Shown here: in pieces, positions 26,828 to 37,173 of the stretch
Layout: each line of letters starts with the position of its first letter
Position numbering within the stretch: the stretch's first letter is position 1
Assembly (NCBI GenBank): GCA_050633625.1
Contig: JBOEGW010000007.1
Span: 62,001 to 126,000, forward strand
Direction of reading: 5' to 3'
Length of the DNA stretch: 64,000 bases
Source of the DNA: JBOEGW01 sp050633625
Lineage (GTDB): Bacteria; Pseudomonadota; Alphaproteobacteria; Rhodobacterales; Rhodobacteraceae
Position numbers and translations under genes: made by a program
The notes under the pieces: model-generated
Seen by the model: the letters and a program-made list of their open reading frames with translations, nothing else
Databases searched by the model: none
What the model was told of the DNA's origin: nothing

Positions 26828-27811
26828 ATGGCGCTGCGCCTGAGCCAAGACCTCCACCTCGATCCCCCTGTTTTTCTGGCACCGATGGCCGGAATCACAG
26901 ACCTGCCATTTCGCGAGCTTGTAGCCTCCTTCGGGGCGGGGCTTGTGGTGAGCGAGATGGTGGCCAGTCAAGAAATCGTGCAAGCGCGCCCTGGTGTGCG
27001 CGAAAAGGCGGAACTGGGCTACGGCGTTGAAAACACAGCAGTTCAGCTGGCCGGGCGCGATCCCTATTGGATGGGAGAGGCGGCGCGCATGGTCGCGGCC
27101 AATGGGGCGCGGATGATCGATATCAACATGGGATGCCCGGCGCGCAAGGTCGTGGGCGGCATGTCTGGCTCGGCATTGATGCGGGATTTGGACCACGCGC
27201 TGACGATGATCGAAGCCACTGTTGCGGCGGTCGACATCCCCGTCACGCTCAAAACCCGGCTGGGCTGGGACGATGATCTGATGAATGCGCCTGACTTGGC
27301 GCGCCGCGCGGAAGGGGCCGGAATTGCCATGGTGACGATCCATGGGCGCACCCGCTGTCAATTCTATAAAGGCCGCGCAAATTGGGCGGCGATTAAGCCC
27401 GTGAAAGACGCTGTGAGCATTCCCGTGATCGCCAATGGCGACATCTTAGGACCAACCGAAGCAAAAACAGCGCTTGAGCACTCAAACGCGGATGGCGTGA
27501 TGATCGGTCGTGGGGCTGGGGGGCGTCCTTGGATTTTGGCACAAGTGGCGGCAGCGCTCTATAACACCCCGGCGCCCGTGGTCCCGCAGGGCAAAGCGCG
27601 CGCCGATCTTGTCGCCCGGCACTACGAGGCATCGCTTGGGTTTTATGGCGCTGAAATTGGCAAACGGGTCATTCGCAAACATTTGGGCTGGTATATGGAC
27701 GATGCAGAAACGCCAAGCGCGCTGCGCCGCGAAATGCTCTCCGCCGCCGAGCCAAAAACCGTGTTGCGCCTGATCCCAGAGGCGCTTGAGAGTGCGCAGG
27801 AGGCCGCGTGA
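26828..27811 (+). CDS. dusB: tRNA-dihydrouridine synthase (DusB/NifR3)
   Basis: 327-residue FMN enzyme reducing uridine in the tRNA D-loop. The family pattern is clear: FLAPMAGITDLPFRELV, IDINMGCPARKV (catalytic Cys), VTIHGRTRCQFYKG, IPVIANGDI and GVMIGRGAGGRPW. In Rhodobacter this gene is nifR3 and is the first gene of the nifR3-ntrB-ntrC operon; the same order is seen here, with a 4-base overlap (GTGATG) to ntrB. Length is normal. Confidence 0.95.
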   Translation: MALRLSQDLHLDPPVFLAPMAGITDLPFRELVASFGAGLVVSEMVASQEIVQARPGVREKAELGYGVENTAVQLAGRDPYWMGEAARMVAANGARMIDINMGCPARKVVGGMSGSALMRDLDHALTMIEATVAAVDIPVTLKTRLGWDDDLMNAPDLARRAEGAGIAMVTIHGRTRCQFYKGRANWAAIKPVKDAVSIPVIANGDILGPTEAKTALEHSNADGVMIGRGAGGRPWILAQVAAALYNTPAPVVPQGKARADLVARHYEASLGFYGAEIGKRVIRKHLGWYMDDAETPSALRREMLSAAEPKTVLRLIPEALESAQEAA

Positions 27812-28875
27812 TGGACAATGATGCTCTCTGGAACAGCCTGCCAATCCCAGCGCTCTTGCTGGGCGGCAACAATGTCGCGCTTGAGGTCAATTCCGCCGCC
27901 GAAAACTTCCTCAACCTCTCCGCACGCAACCTGAAAAGCGCGCCTTTGTTGGATGTTTTGGAAATTGAAGCCAATATGGACGGCGCTTTTGAGCGGGTGC
28001 GCCAAGGCAAGGGCGCGGTGTTTGTCAACAATGTCGATGTTGGAACGGGCAACACGCAACCCGTTGAATGTTCTTTGCAAATCGCTCCCGTGTCGGGGAG
28101 TGCTGACGCCTTGTTGATCCTCATTGAGCCGCGTTCGCTCGCGGATCGTATGGGTAAATCACACGGCGTAAAATCGGCGGCGCGCTCGGCCATTGGCATG
28201 TCAGAAATGCTGGCCCATGAGATCAAGAACCCGCTCGCAGGCATCACAGGGGCGGCGCAATTGCTGTCAATGAACCTCAGCGCCGAAGACATTGAGCTGA
28301 CCGATCTGATCGTCATGGAAAGCCGCCGGATTGTCGCCTTGCTCGATCAAGTGGAGCAATTTGGCAATCTGCGCCCACCGGAAAAGCAGGAAATCAACGT
28401 GCATGACCTGCTCAATCGCGCGCAAAAATCTGCGGAAGTGGGCTTTGCCTCCAAAATGAAGCTTGTGGAGGATTATGATCCGTCCCTCCCACCCACATTT
28501 GTCGACCCGGATCAGTTGATGCAGGTGTTTTTGAACCTCCTCAAAAACGCCTCTGAGGCCGCGGGCGAGGCGGGGGGGCTGATCCGCATCCGCACCTTTT
28601 ATGACCATTCTTTGCGGCTTGTGCGCCAAGATGGCTCGGGCAACAAACTGCCGCTGCAAGTCGAAATCACTGATGATGGGCCGGGGATCGCGCCTGAAAT
28701 GGCGGATCAAATCTTTGAACCCTTCGTCTCTGGGCGCGAAAACGGCACAGGTCTTGGCCTCGCGTTGGTGTCCAAAATCATTTCCGATCACGACGGCTGG
28801 ATAGCTGTCGACAGTGTTCCGGGCAAAACGGTGTTTCGAATTTCGCTTCCCGTTGCGCCAAAATCTAAGGAGTAA
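27808..28875 (+). CDS. ntrB: Nitrogen regulation sensor kinase NtrB (GlnL)
   Basis: 355-residue cytoplasmic histidine kinase without membrane segments. A PAS-like N-terminal domain (residues 1 to about 120) is followed by the H-box MLAHEIKNPLAGITGAAQLL, N-box FLNLLKNASEA, G1 DDGPGIAPEMADQIFEPF and G2 GTGLGLALVSKII. NtrB phosphorylates or dephosphorylates NtrC according to nitrogen supply, which is sensed through PII. It overlaps dusB and precedes ntrC by 3 bp, so they form one operon. Confidence 0.95.
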   Translation: MMDNDALWNSLPIPALLLGGNNVALEVNSAAENFLNLSARNLKSAPLLDVLEIEANMDGAFERVRQGKGAVFVNNVDVGTGNTQPVECSLQIAPVSGSADALLILIEPRSLADRMGKSHGVKSAARSAIGMSEMLAHEIKNPLAGITGAAQLLSMNLSAEDIELTDLIVMESRRIVALLDQVEQFGNLRPPEKQEINVHDLLNRAQKSAEVGFASKMKLVEDYDPSLPPTFVDPDQLMQVFLNLLKNASEAAGEAGGLIRIRTFYDHSLRLVRQDGSGNKLPLQVEITDDGPGIAPEMADQIFEPFVSGRENGTGLGLALVSKIISDHDGWIAVDSVPGKTVFRISLPVAPKSKE

Positions 28876-28878
28876 ACC

Positions 28879-30243
28879 ATGGACGGCACAGTTCTTGTTG
28901 CTGATGATGACCGCACGATCCGCACGGTTCTGACACAAGCTTTGACGCGGGCAGGGTGCCGGGTTCACGCAACATCCTCCATCTCAACGCTCAAACGGTG
29001 GGTCGAAGAGGGGCGCGGCGATTTGGTGATTTCGGATGTGATGATGCCGGACGGCAATGGGCTTGAGGCACTGCCTGAGATCGCCGCCATGCGCCCGGAT
29101 TTGCCGGTGATCGTGATTTCGGCGCAAAACACCATCATGACAGCCATTCAGGCCGCCGAGGCAGAGGCCTTTGATTACCTGCCAAAGCCGTTTGATTTGC
29201 CAGATTTGATGAAACGTGCAGCGCGCGCGCTGGAACAACGCCGCCGCACCCCGGCGCCCAAATCAGGCCTGCGCAACGAGGGCGAAGACCTGCCCCTTGT
29301 GGGGCGCACCCCGGCCATGCAGTCGCTCTATCGCCTTGTAGCGCGGGTGATGAACACGGAATTGCCGGTGCTGATTACTGGCGAAAGCGGGACCGGGAAA
29401 TCACTCATCGCGCGCGCGATCCATGACTTTTCCGATCGGCGCAGCTTGCCCTTCGTGGTCGTAACACCCGACGATTTGACGCCCATTGATGGCCCGTCAA
29501 AACTCCTGTCCAAAGCCGGTCAAGGCACTATTCTCTTTGACGAAATCGGTGATCTGGACGGCGATGCGCAATCGCGGATCACCCGTATGCTGGACGCGCT
29601 CAGCGACCCTGCTCCGCGCATCATTGCCACCAGCCAGCTTGATTTGGACAAGAAGATCAAAACAGGCGAATTTCGCCAAGACCTATATTACCGGCTGGGG
29701 GGCGTGACGATTCCTGTGCCTGCGCTGCGTGAACGGCTTGAAGATATTCCGGCGCTTGCGGAACATTTCTTGGCGCGGGCGGAACGAGATGGCATGACCC
29801 CGCGCAGCCTGAGCAGCGAAGCGATCGAGATTTTGCGGGCCTATCCGTGGCCGGGCAACGTGCGCCAACTCGAAAACACGGTGCAACGCTTGATGATTGT
29901 TGGCTCCGAAGCGCAGATTTCGCGCGCAGAAGTCGAAGGCACGCTAGGCGCTCCCACGGGCGGCGGCCCAGTGCCCAGCTCAGAAGAGGGAGACAAGCTG
30001 TCCGCCTCGGTGGCGCTGCACCTCAAACGATACTTCGATCTGCATGGCGGAAGCTTGCCTCCGCCCGGGCTATATCAGCGGATTTTGCGGGAAGTTGAGA
30101 CACCCTTGATCGAAATCGCACTCGACGCGACAGGCGGAAACCAAGCTAAATGTGCCGATCTTTTGGGGATCAACCGCAATACTTTGCGCAAAAAGATCAC
30201 AGAACTCGGAATCGAGGTGACAAGGCGGCGCAAGTTGATGTAA
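28879..30243 (+). CDS. ntrC: Nitrogen response regulator NtrC, lacking GAFTGA
   Basis: 454-residue response regulator: receiver (phospho-Asp 53 in [11 protein letters not shown]; Lys in LPKPF), AAA+ domain with Walker A GESGTGKS and Walker [12 protein letters not shown], and C-terminal Fis-type helix-turn-helix ([20 protein letters not shown]). The loop that normally carries GAFTGA, needed to contact sigma-54, is missing: after [11 protein letters not shown] the chain runs through [12 protein letters not shown]. This shortened form is known from Rhodobacter capsulatus NtrC, which activates sigma-70 promoters. The same mode is inferred here. Confidence 0.96.
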   Translation: MDGTVLVADDDRTIRTVLTQALTRAGCRVHATSSISTLKRWVEEGRGDLVISDVMMPDGNGLEALPEIAAMRPDLPVIVISAQNTIMTAIQAAEAEAFDYLPKPFDLPDLMKRAARALEQRRRTPAPKSGLRNEGEDLPLVGRTPAMQSLYRLVARVMNTELPVLITGESGTGKSLIARAIHDFSDRRSLPFVVVTPDDLTPIDGPSKLLSKAGQGTILFDEIGDLDGDAQSRITRMLDALSDPAPRIIATSQLDLDKKIKTGEFRQDLYYRLGGVTIPVPALRERLEDIPALAEHFLARAERDGMTPRSLSSEAIEILRAYPWPGNVRQLENTVQRLMIVGSEAQISRAEVEGTLGAPTGGGPVPSSEEGDKLSASVALHLKRYFDLHGGSLPPPGLYQRILREVETPLIEIALDATGGNQAKCADLLGINRNTLRKKITELGIEVTRRRKLM

Positions 30244-30337
30244 AAGTGTCACAGGCGTCGCAAAGAAGCCCCAGTATAAAGGGGCGGGCACGTTTGGCGG
30301 TACTGGCAGATGTTTCTGCCCAACGATCAGGTGACGC

Positions 30338-32593
30338 ATGGCGCGCGCAACGCATCGGCGGTTTTCATTAGATACACTGGTGCGCGTGCGCCGGTTGCGG
30401 CGCGTTCAGTCCATGGCAACCTTGGGGATTGTGACGCTCGGGCCGGTGCTCGCCTTTGCCTCCTACATTATTCTTGGCCCCTTCGATCAAGGCACCAGCA
30501 GCCCTTGGCTCAAGCTGATCTTGCTGTTGGACTTTATCTATGTGCTCTCTCTCACGGCGCTGATTTCCACGGGTGTTGTGCGGATGATTTTGGCGCGGCG
30601 CGCCAAGAAGACTGGCTCCCAGCTGCATCGCCGCCTGACCGCCGCTTTCACATTGCTTGCACTTTTGCCAACTGTCCTACTGGCGATTTTCGCGGTGCTT
30701 GTGATCAACTTGGCGATTGAGGCTTGGTTCTCGGATCGGGTCAAAAGCGTTGTTGGCAACTCGCTCAAAGCCGCGCAAGCCTATGAAACGGAACAACTTG
30801 AGATCGTCACAAGCAGCGTCGAGGCGCTGGCCAACCAGCTTGCGCCACAACGCGGCGAAACGGCGCCAGTGACAGCCTCCGATCTGCGCAAGCGTCTCTC
30901 GGAAAAGCTGGCAGCTTTTTCGCACAACCTCACAGAAGCCTTCATTCTGGACGGCGAAGGCGAGGTGAAACTGCGGGGCGATGGCATCTATAAATTCGAC
31001 TTTGAACGACCCACGGACGAAGCCTTGGCAGAGGCGATTTCTGGCGGCGTTGGGGTGATTGAGGATTGGGAGAACAACGAATTTCGCGCGATTATTGCGC
31101 TGGACGCCTATTTTGATCTCTACCTTTACGTGAGTCATGATGTGGATGGTGGGCTTTTGAACCTGCTTGATGAAACTCAAGAGACCAGCACTTTTTATCA
31201 ACAATTAGAACGGGATACGGGAAGACGCTTCTTCCTGTTGGCGCTTGTGTATCTTGGTTTTGCGGCGATCTTGATCTTGTCGGCGATGTGGTTGGGGATG
31301 AGTTTTGCCGAACGGCTCGCCCGCCCCATTGAGCGGCTCGCAAGCGCGGCGGATCGCGTTCGGTCTGGGGATTTGAACATCCAAGTCATCGAGGAGCCGG
31401 GCACGGACGAGCTTTCGACGCTGGGGCGCGCGTTCAATCTGATGATTTCCGACCTCAACACCCAGCGCGGCGAGTTGATCGAGTACACTGAGCAAATCGA
31501 GAAACGGCGCCGTTTGTTTGACAGCGTGTTGTCCTCTGTGACGGCGGGGGTGATTGGGCTGGACGCGGAGGGGCAAGTGACCTTCCTCAATCGCGCCGCC
31601 GCGCGCCTGCTGGATGTGGATGAAGCCCTGCATGAGACTCTCTCGCTTGAACTATTGGTGCCGGAGTTTGCGCCCTTGTTTCAGGGGCTTAAGGGGGAGG
31701 GGCGCTCGCAGGTTCAAGAAGAGCTTGGCCTCACCCGTATGGGCAAACAAGAGCGTCTTTTGGTGCGCATCGCGCGGCGGTATTCGGACGAAGGCCGCCT
31801 TGAGGGCTTTGTGATCGCCTTTGATGACGTGACAAATCTGGTGTCCGCACAACGCATGGCGGCTTGGGGCGATGTGGCGCGGCGCATCGCGCATGAGATC
31901 AAGAATCCTCTCACCCCTATTCAGCTTTCAGCCGAACGGATCAAACGCAAATTTGGCCGCAAGCTGGATGAGGAGGATGCGACTGACCTCGAAAACTTGA
32001 CAGGGGTGATCATCCGCCAAACCGAAGACCTGCGGCGCATTGTGGATGAGTTTTCCAAGTTTGCACGTATGCCAGAACCCATCCGCAAACCTGCAAACCT
32101 CGCTGGATTGGTGCGCGACGCCGTCACTTTGCAAAAAGCAGGTCAGGTTGGCGTTGCCATTGATGCTGTGCTTGCGCAGGATAAGGTGCCAGCAGAAATT
32201 GATGAAACCATGATCGGTCAGGCGCTCACAAATCTGATTAAGAACGCCGGCGAAGCCATTGAAACCTATCAGGAAAAAGGCGCTCACGAAGGGCACAAAC
32301 CCGAAATTCGTGTCGCGCTTGAGCTGGTGGATGAGATCGGCGTGATCACCATCGCGGACAATGGGATCGGGTTGCCTGAAGACCGCGCGCGGCTGTTTGA
32401 GCCATATGTCACAACGCGCGAAAAAGGCACAGGGCTTGGGCTCCCAATTGTGAAAAAGATTATCGAAGAACATGGCGGCACGCTCACGCTTACCGATGCG
32501 CCCGCCTTTGACGAAAGTGGCCATACAGGGGCCATGGCATTGATCGAATTACCGCTTTCGCAGGCTGTGCTTGCGAGCGAGGCAGCGGAGTAA
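30338..32593 (+). CDS. ntrY: Membrane sensor kinase NtrY
   Basis: 751-residue sensor kinase. Two N-terminal helices around residues 30-75 and another pair near 95-125 and 290-315 flank a periplasmic domain. A HAMP domain (MSFAERLARPIERLASAADRVRSGDL), a PAS domain (LFDSVLSSVTAGVIGLD), H-box RIAHEIKNPLTPIQLSAERI and ATPase boxes (LTNLIKNAGEAI, IADNGIGLPEDRARLFEPYVT, GTGLGLPIVKKI) follow. NtrY pairs with NtrX, encoded 9 bp downstream, in control of nitrogen and redox responses. A 94-bp gap separates it from ntrC, so it may have its own promoter. Confidence 0.95.
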   Translation: MARATHRRFSLDTLVRVRRLRRVQSMATLGIVTLGPVLAFASYIILGPFDQGTSSPWLKLILLLDFIYVLSLTALISTGVVRMILARRAKKTGSQLHRRLTAAFTLLALLPTVLLAIFAVLVINLAIEAWFSDRVKSVVGNSLKAAQAYETEQLEIVTSSVEALANQLAPQRGETAPVTASDLRKRLSEKLAAFSHNLTEAFILDGEGEVKLRGDGIYKFDFERPTDEALAEAISGGVGVIEDWENNEFRAIIALDAYFDLYLYVSHDVDGGLLNLLDETQETSTFYQQLERDTGRRFFLLALVYLGFAAILILSAMWLGMSFAERLARPIERLASAADRVRSGDLNIQVIEEPGTDELSTLGRAFNLMISDLNTQRGELIEYTEQIEKRRRLFDSVLSSVTAGVIGLDAEGQVTFLNRAAARLLDVDEALHETLSLELLVPEFAPLFQGLKGEGRSQVQEELGLTRMGKQERLLVRIARRYSDEGRLEGFVIAFDDVTNLVSAQRMAAWGDVARRIAHEIKNPLTPIQLSAERIKRKFGRKLDEEDATDLENLTGVIIRQTEDLRRIVDEFSKFARMPEPIRKPANLAGLVRDAVTLQKAGQVGVAIDAVLAQDKVPAEIDETMIGQALTNLIKNAGEAIETYQEKGAHEGHKPEIRVALELVDEIGVITIADNGIGLPEDRARLFEPYVTTREKGTGLGLPIVKKIIEEHGGTLTLTDAPAFDESGHTGAMALIELPLSQAVLASEAAE

Positions 32594-32602
32594 AAGGGGC
32601 AT

Positions 32603-34039
32603 ATGATGGGTGATATCTTAATCGTAGACGACGAGCGCGACATTCGCGAATTGATTTCTGATATTTTGAAGGATGAAGGGTTTTCGACGCGCCTTGCCGG
32701 GACGTCAGATGAGGCCATGGCGCAGGTCGAAGCCAAACAGCCGGCGCTGATGATCCTTGATATCTGGCTCAAGGACAGCTCGATGGATGGGATTGATATT
32801 CTGAAGGTGGTGAAACGCGAACATCCCGAAGTGCCTGTGGTGATCATTTCCGGTCACGGCAACATCGAAATCGCCGTCGCCGCCATCAAACAAGGGGCCT
32901 ATGACTTCATCGAAAAACCGTTCAATATTGATCAGTTGATGGTGGTGATTGGCCGCGCGATGGAAACCAGCCGCCTGCGGCGCGAAAACGTCGAACTCAA
33001 ACGTCAAGGCACGGCGCCCACCGAAATGATCGGGGAAAGTGCCGCCCATAAGACGTTGAAATCAAACCTCGAAAAGGTCATGCGCTCAAATGGTCGCGTG
33101 TTGCTGACCGGGCCTGCGGGCGCAGGGAAAGAGTTGTCAGCACGCATCATTCACGCCGGATCTGAGCGCGCCCATGCGCCTTTTGTCAGCGTCAATTCCG
33201 CATCCGTCGAGCCGGATCAGATGGAGGCTGTGCTGTTTGGCACTGAGAGCGCGGAAAACGGGGTTTCGCCCGGCTTGCTGGAGCAGGCAAATGGCGGGGT
33301 GATCTATTTTGACGAGGTGGCCGATATGCCCCTTGGCACCCAATCCAAAATTCTGCGCGTCCTTGTGGATCAAAGCTTCTCGCGGGTCGGGGGCACTGAC
33401 AAGATCAACGTCGATGTGCGGGTGATTTCCTCGACAACGCGCGACCTTTTGGCTGAAATCGCTGCAAAAACCTTCCGCGAAGAACTGTATCACCGGCTCA
33501 ACGTGGTGCCGATTGAGGTGCCGCCATTGGCGGATCGGCGCGAAGATATTCCGCTCTTGGCGCGGGCGTTCATCGAGGGGTTCAACGAGTCCCAAGGGCT
33601 GCCACTGCGCGACATCGGCGAGGAGGCTGTTGCGATTTTGCAATCCATGCAATGGCCCGGCAATGTGCGCCAGCTCAAGAATGTGATCGAACGCGTGCTC
33701 ATTCTGGGCGATGGCACTGGCCCCATCTCACCGAGCGAATTGCCCGAAGCCGAGGCGGCCGCGCCCGAAGGCTCCAGTGGCGTCGTTCTGCCAGCGGCCC
33801 TGGCGACGTTGCCCCTGCGCGAGGCCCGCGAGGCCTTTGAACGCGAATACCTCATGACGCAAATCAACAGGTTTGGCGGAAATATTTCGCGCACCGCGAA
33901 TTTTGTCGGCATGGAACGCTCCGCTCTGCATCGCAAGCTGAAGTCGCTTGGCGTTGTCACCGGCAATAAATCCGGCGCTCGGGTGGCCTATGTGGCGGAG
34001 GGCGAAACCCCGCAAGAGGACGCCGCCGAGGCTTCATGA
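32603..34039 (+). CDS. ntrX: Response regulator NtrX, lacking GAFTGA
   Basis: 478-residue NtrC-family regulator: receiver with Asp 53 (LMILDIWLKDSSMDGID) and Lys in FIEKPF, AAA+ domain (GPAGAGKELSARIIH; GVIYFDEVADMPLG), and C-terminal Fis-type helix-turn-helix (NISRTANFVGMERSALHRKLKSLGV). The GAFTGA loop is replaced: FGTESAENGVSPGLLEQANGG follows the position of ELFGHEKGAFTGA, so a sigma-54 activator role is unlikely. Both ATG codons at 32603 and 32606 could start it behind AAGGGG. It is the cognate regulator of NtrY. Confidence 0.95.
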   Translation: MMGDILIVDDERDIRELISDILKDEGFSTRLAGTSDEAMAQVEAKQPALMILDIWLKDSSMDGIDILKVVKREHPEVPVVIISGHGNIEIAVAAIKQGAYDFIEKPFNIDQLMVVIGRAMETSRLRRENVELKRQGTAPTEMIGESAAHKTLKSNLEKVMRSNGRVLLTGPAGAGKELSARIIHAGSERAHAPFVSVNSASVEPDQMEAVLFGTESAENGVSPGLLEQANGGVIYFDEVADMPLGTQSKILRVLVDQSFSRVGGTDKINVDVRVISSTTRDLLAEIAAKTFREELYHRLNVVPIEVPPLADRREDIPLLARAFIEGFNESQGLPLRDIGEEAVAILQSMQWPGNVRQLKNVIERVLILGDGTGPISPSELPEAEAAAPEGSSGVVLPAALATLPLREAREAFEREYLMTQINRFGGNISRTANFVGMERSALHRKLKSLGVVTGNKSGARVAYVAEGETPQEDAAEAS

Positions 34040-34115
34040 GGGCGCGCACAATTGACGTTGAGCGCGCGCTCTGCCATGGGTTCAGCTTGGCATCACGCAG
34101 ACCAAAGGATAGGCG

Positions 34116-35492
34116 ATGAAGGTCATCATTTGTGGGGCAGGGCAGGTGGGCTGGCAAATTGCTCGCCATCTGTCAGGTGAAAACAACGATGTGACGGTGG
34201 TGGACAACAACCCCGATCTGGTTGCCCGCGCTACGGAAACCCTTGATGTGCAAGGGATTACGGGCTTTGCCTCCTACCCTGATGTGTTGGATCAAGCCGG
34301 GGCGCGCGATGCGGATATGGTGATCGCGGCCACCCATTCGGATGAGGTCAATATGGTCACTTGTCAGGTGGCGCATTCGGTCTTTTCCATTCCCCGCAAA
34401 ATCGCGAGGCTGCGCGCGCAAAGCTATTTGAACGCGATTTATTCCGATTTGTACCGGCAAAATCACCTGCCCATCGACGTGGTGATCAGCCCGGAGCGCG
34501 AGGTGGCCGAGGCCGCGTTGCGCCGCTTGTCTGCGCCTTCCGCCTTTGACACCGAAATATTCTTTGAGGGGCATGCGACCTTGCTTGGGATCGCCCTTGA
34601 GGAGGATTGTCCGGTGGTCAATACGCCGCTGCGCCAACTGACCGATCTGTTCTCGACCCTCAAAGCTATTGTGGTCGGGGTGCGCCGGGATCGCCGTTTG
34701 TTCGTGCCCGAACCTTCTGATCAGCTGTTTGTCGGGGATCAAGTCTATGTGGTTGCGGCCCGCGACGATGTGAACCGCACGCTTGAGGTCTTTGGCAAGT
34801 CGGTTGAGCGCCAGGAACGCATCGTGATTTTGGGGGGCGGCAACGTCGGGCTTGCTGTGGCAAAAGCGCTGGAAGCCCGCTCTGACCGGGTGCGCTGTAA
34901 GGTGATTGAGCTTGATCGCAAAGTGGCCGAACGCGCGGCGGATGCGCTGGAGCGGACTGTGGTTTTGCACGGCAACGGCCTCGATATGGAAATTCTGAAA
35001 GAAGCCGGGATTGGCCGCGCGGATGCGGTTTTGGCGGTGACGGATGACGATAAGGTGAACCTTCTGGCCTCCGTGCGGGGCCGGGCGGCGGGCTGCCCGA
35101 TGTCAATCTGTTTGGTGAATGATCCGTCTTTGGTGCCCTTGATGGGACCGCTTGGCATCGGCGCATATATCAACCCCCGCGCAACTACCGTGTCCTCGAT
35201 CTTGCGCCATATCCGGCATGGGCGCGTGCGCGGGGTGTATTCGGTCGGGGACGCTGAGGCGGAGGTGATCGAAGCACAGGTGCTCTCCACCTCGCCCATC
35301 GCAGGGCGCCAAATTCGCGACATTGATTTCCCGGAAGGCGTGCTTGTGGGCATGATCATGAAGGGGGAAGAAGTGGTGAAGCCCACGGCCACCACCCGCA
35401 TTGAAGAAGACGATGTTGTGGTGATTTTCGCCATGGCGGACGATGTGCCCGAGGTCGAGCGGCTGTTGCAAGTCTCGATCGACTACTTCTAG
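34116..35492 (+). CDS. trkA: Trk potassium transport regulatory subunit TrkA
   Basis: 458-residue peripheral membrane protein with two Rossmann RCK-N domains (VIICGAGQVGWQIARHLS at the start; IVILGGGNVGLAVAKALE near residue 232), each followed by an RCK-C domain. It binds NAD(H)/ATP and gates TrkH. Directly followed by trkH (9 bp). The gene order ntrY-ntrX-trkA-trkH is conserved in alphaproteobacteria. Confidence 0.95.
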   Translation: MKVIICGAGQVGWQIARHLSGENNDVTVVDNNPDLVARATETLDVQGITGFASYPDVLDQAGARDADMVIAATHSDEVNMVTCQVAHSVFSIPRKIARLRAQSYLNAIYSDLYRQNHLPIDVVISPEREVAEAALRRLSAPSAFDTEIFFEGHATLLGIALEEDCPVVNTPLRQLTDLFSTLKAIVVGVRRDRRLFVPEPSDQLFVGDQVYVVAARDDVNRTLEVFGKSVERQERIVILGGGNVGLAVAKALEARSDRVRCKVIELDRKVAERAADALERTVVLHGNGLDMEILKEAGIGRADAVLAVTDDDKVNLLASVRGRAAGCPMSICLVNDPSLVPLMGPLGIGAYINPRATTVSSILRHIRHGRVRGVYSVGDAEAEVIEAQVLSTSPIAGRQIRDIDFPEGVLVGMIMKGEEVVKPTATTRIEEDDVVVIFAMADDVPEVERLLQVSIDYF

Positions 35493-35501
35493 GGCGCGCC
35501 G

Positions 35502-37043
35502 ATGTTTGCCGCGCTCGCAAGGCTGCCCCTGCTTGTTATCGTCATTGGGATCAGCACGATTGGCATGATGTTGCCTGCGGCCTATGCGCTGACAACCGGC
35601 GACACGCGCTCTGCGCAGTCTTTTTTGCTTTGGATGCTGCTGTCCGGGCTGTTGGCGCTGTTCATTGCCATTTCGATGGCAGGACGAGAGCGGTCTGAGC
35701 GCCCGCGCCGCCACCTTCAATCCCTGCTCGTGTTGTTCTTCGTTTTGCCATTCCTGCTCGCTGTACCCTTCCATCAGGCCGTGCCAACCACCACCTATCT
35801 CAACGCCTATGTGGAGATGGTTTCATCGCTCACCACCACCGGTGCCACATTGTTTGATGACCCCGGCCGCTTGCCCAATGCTGTTCATTTGTGGCGCGCA
35901 ACTGTCGGGTGGATTGGCGGGTTGTTCATGTGGGTGGCCGCGATTGCTGTGCTGGCGCCCATGAGCCTTGGAGGGTTTGAGGTGCGCGCACGCTCGGCTA
36001 GCACCTTTTCACCAAATGCCGGCAAACATAACGCCGGTGTGAGCCAAATCACCCATATCGCGGATCTTTCCTACAGGCTGCGGATCTATGCGACGCGGCT
36101 GTTTCCGGTCTATGTCGCGCTGACAGCCACGCTTTGGTTGGGGCTGATTATTGTGGGCGAGGGGCCGTTTATAGCGCTGAACCACGCCATGAGCACCCTT
36201 GCCACAAGTGGGATTTCCCCGGTTGGTGGCCCGTCGGGGGGCACAGCGGGCTATGGGGGCGAAGTCATGATGGCGATCTTTTTCATCTTTGCCGTCACCC
36301 GGCTTGCGTTTTCGCGCGATTGGCAAGGCGCGAACCTGCGGGCCTTCGGGCGTGACCCTGAGGTGCATATGGCGCTTGCGCTTGTGTTGATCGTGCCCTT
36401 GTTCCTGTTCGGCAGGCATTTTTTGGGCGCTGTCTCGGTGGAAAGCGATATGACGATCTGGAGCGGTTTGACCTCGCTTTGGGGGTCGATTTTCACTGTG
36501 CTGTCGTTCTTGACAACAACGGGCTTTGAAAGCGCGGCTTGGAGTGCCAGCCAAGATTGGTCAGGACTTGGCACGCCGGGGCTTATTTTGTTGGGCCTCG
36601 CCATCACCGGCGGGGGCGTGGCGACAACGGCGGGCGGGGTCAAATTGCTCCGGGTTTATGCGCTCTATAAACATGGAAAACGCGAGCTGGAAAAGCTCGT
36701 GCACCCGCATTCCGTGGCCGGATCGGGCGGCGAGGCGCGCCATCTGCGACGCCGCGGCGCCTATATGGCATGGGTGTTTTTCATGCTGATGGCGATCTCT
36801 GTGGCCGCTGTCATGGCGGCGTTTTCCTTCACAGGGGAGAGTTTTGAACAAGCCGTTATTCTCACAGTTGCCGCGCTCACCACAACAGGCCCGCTCGCTC
36901 AGGTCGCAGGGGTGGAGCCGATCAGCTATGGGGCCTTGTCGTTTTCGGGCAAAGCTGTGTTGAGTGTGGCGATGGTTTTGGGCCGCCTTGAAACAATTGC
37001 CATTGTCGCGCTCATGGGGCCAGATGTCTGGCACAGGCGCTAG
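35502..37043 (+). CDS. trkH: Trk potassium uptake channel TrkH
   Basis: 513-residue integral membrane K+ channel subunit with four M1-P-M2 repeats. Selectivity-filter loops are visible as SSLTTTGATLFD, STLATSGISPVG, LSFLTTTGFESA and ALTTTGPLAQ. It takes up K+ together with TrkA, encoded just upstream. Length is within the family range (480-520). Confidence 0.94.
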   Translation: MFAALARLPLLVIVIGISTIGMMLPAAYALTTGDTRSAQSFLLWMLLSGLLALFIAISMAGRERSERPRRHLQSLLVLFFVLPFLLAVPFHQAVPTTTYLNAYVEMVSSLTTTGATLFDDPGRLPNAVHLWRATVGWIGGLFMWVAAIAVLAPMSLGGFEVRARSASTFSPNAGKHNAGVSQITHIADLSYRLRIYATRLFPVYVALTATLWLGLIIVGEGPFIALNHAMSTLATSGISPVGGPSGGTAGYGGEVMMAIFFIFAVTRLAFSRDWQGANLRAFGRDPEVHMALALVLIVPLFLFGRHFLGAVSVESDMTIWSGLTSLWGSIFTVLSFLTTTGFESAAWSASQDWSGLGTPGLILLGLAITGGGVATTAGGVKLLRVYALYKHGKRELEKLVHPHSVAGSGGEARHLRRRGAYMAWVFFMLMAISVAAVMAAFSFTGESFEQAVILTVAALTTTGPLAQVAGVEPISYGALSFSGKAVLSVAMVLGRLETIAIVALMGPDVWHRR

Positions 37044-37173
37044 CGTTGCGCGAGGTCCACAGGGCGCAGTTTGCGTGCAAAATGGGGCTAGAAACCTCAG
37101 ATTTTGCCGATATGATCCCTGAAATAGGATTTCTGCCAATCGAGGCAGCACGATACAATAAGGACAAAAAGCG

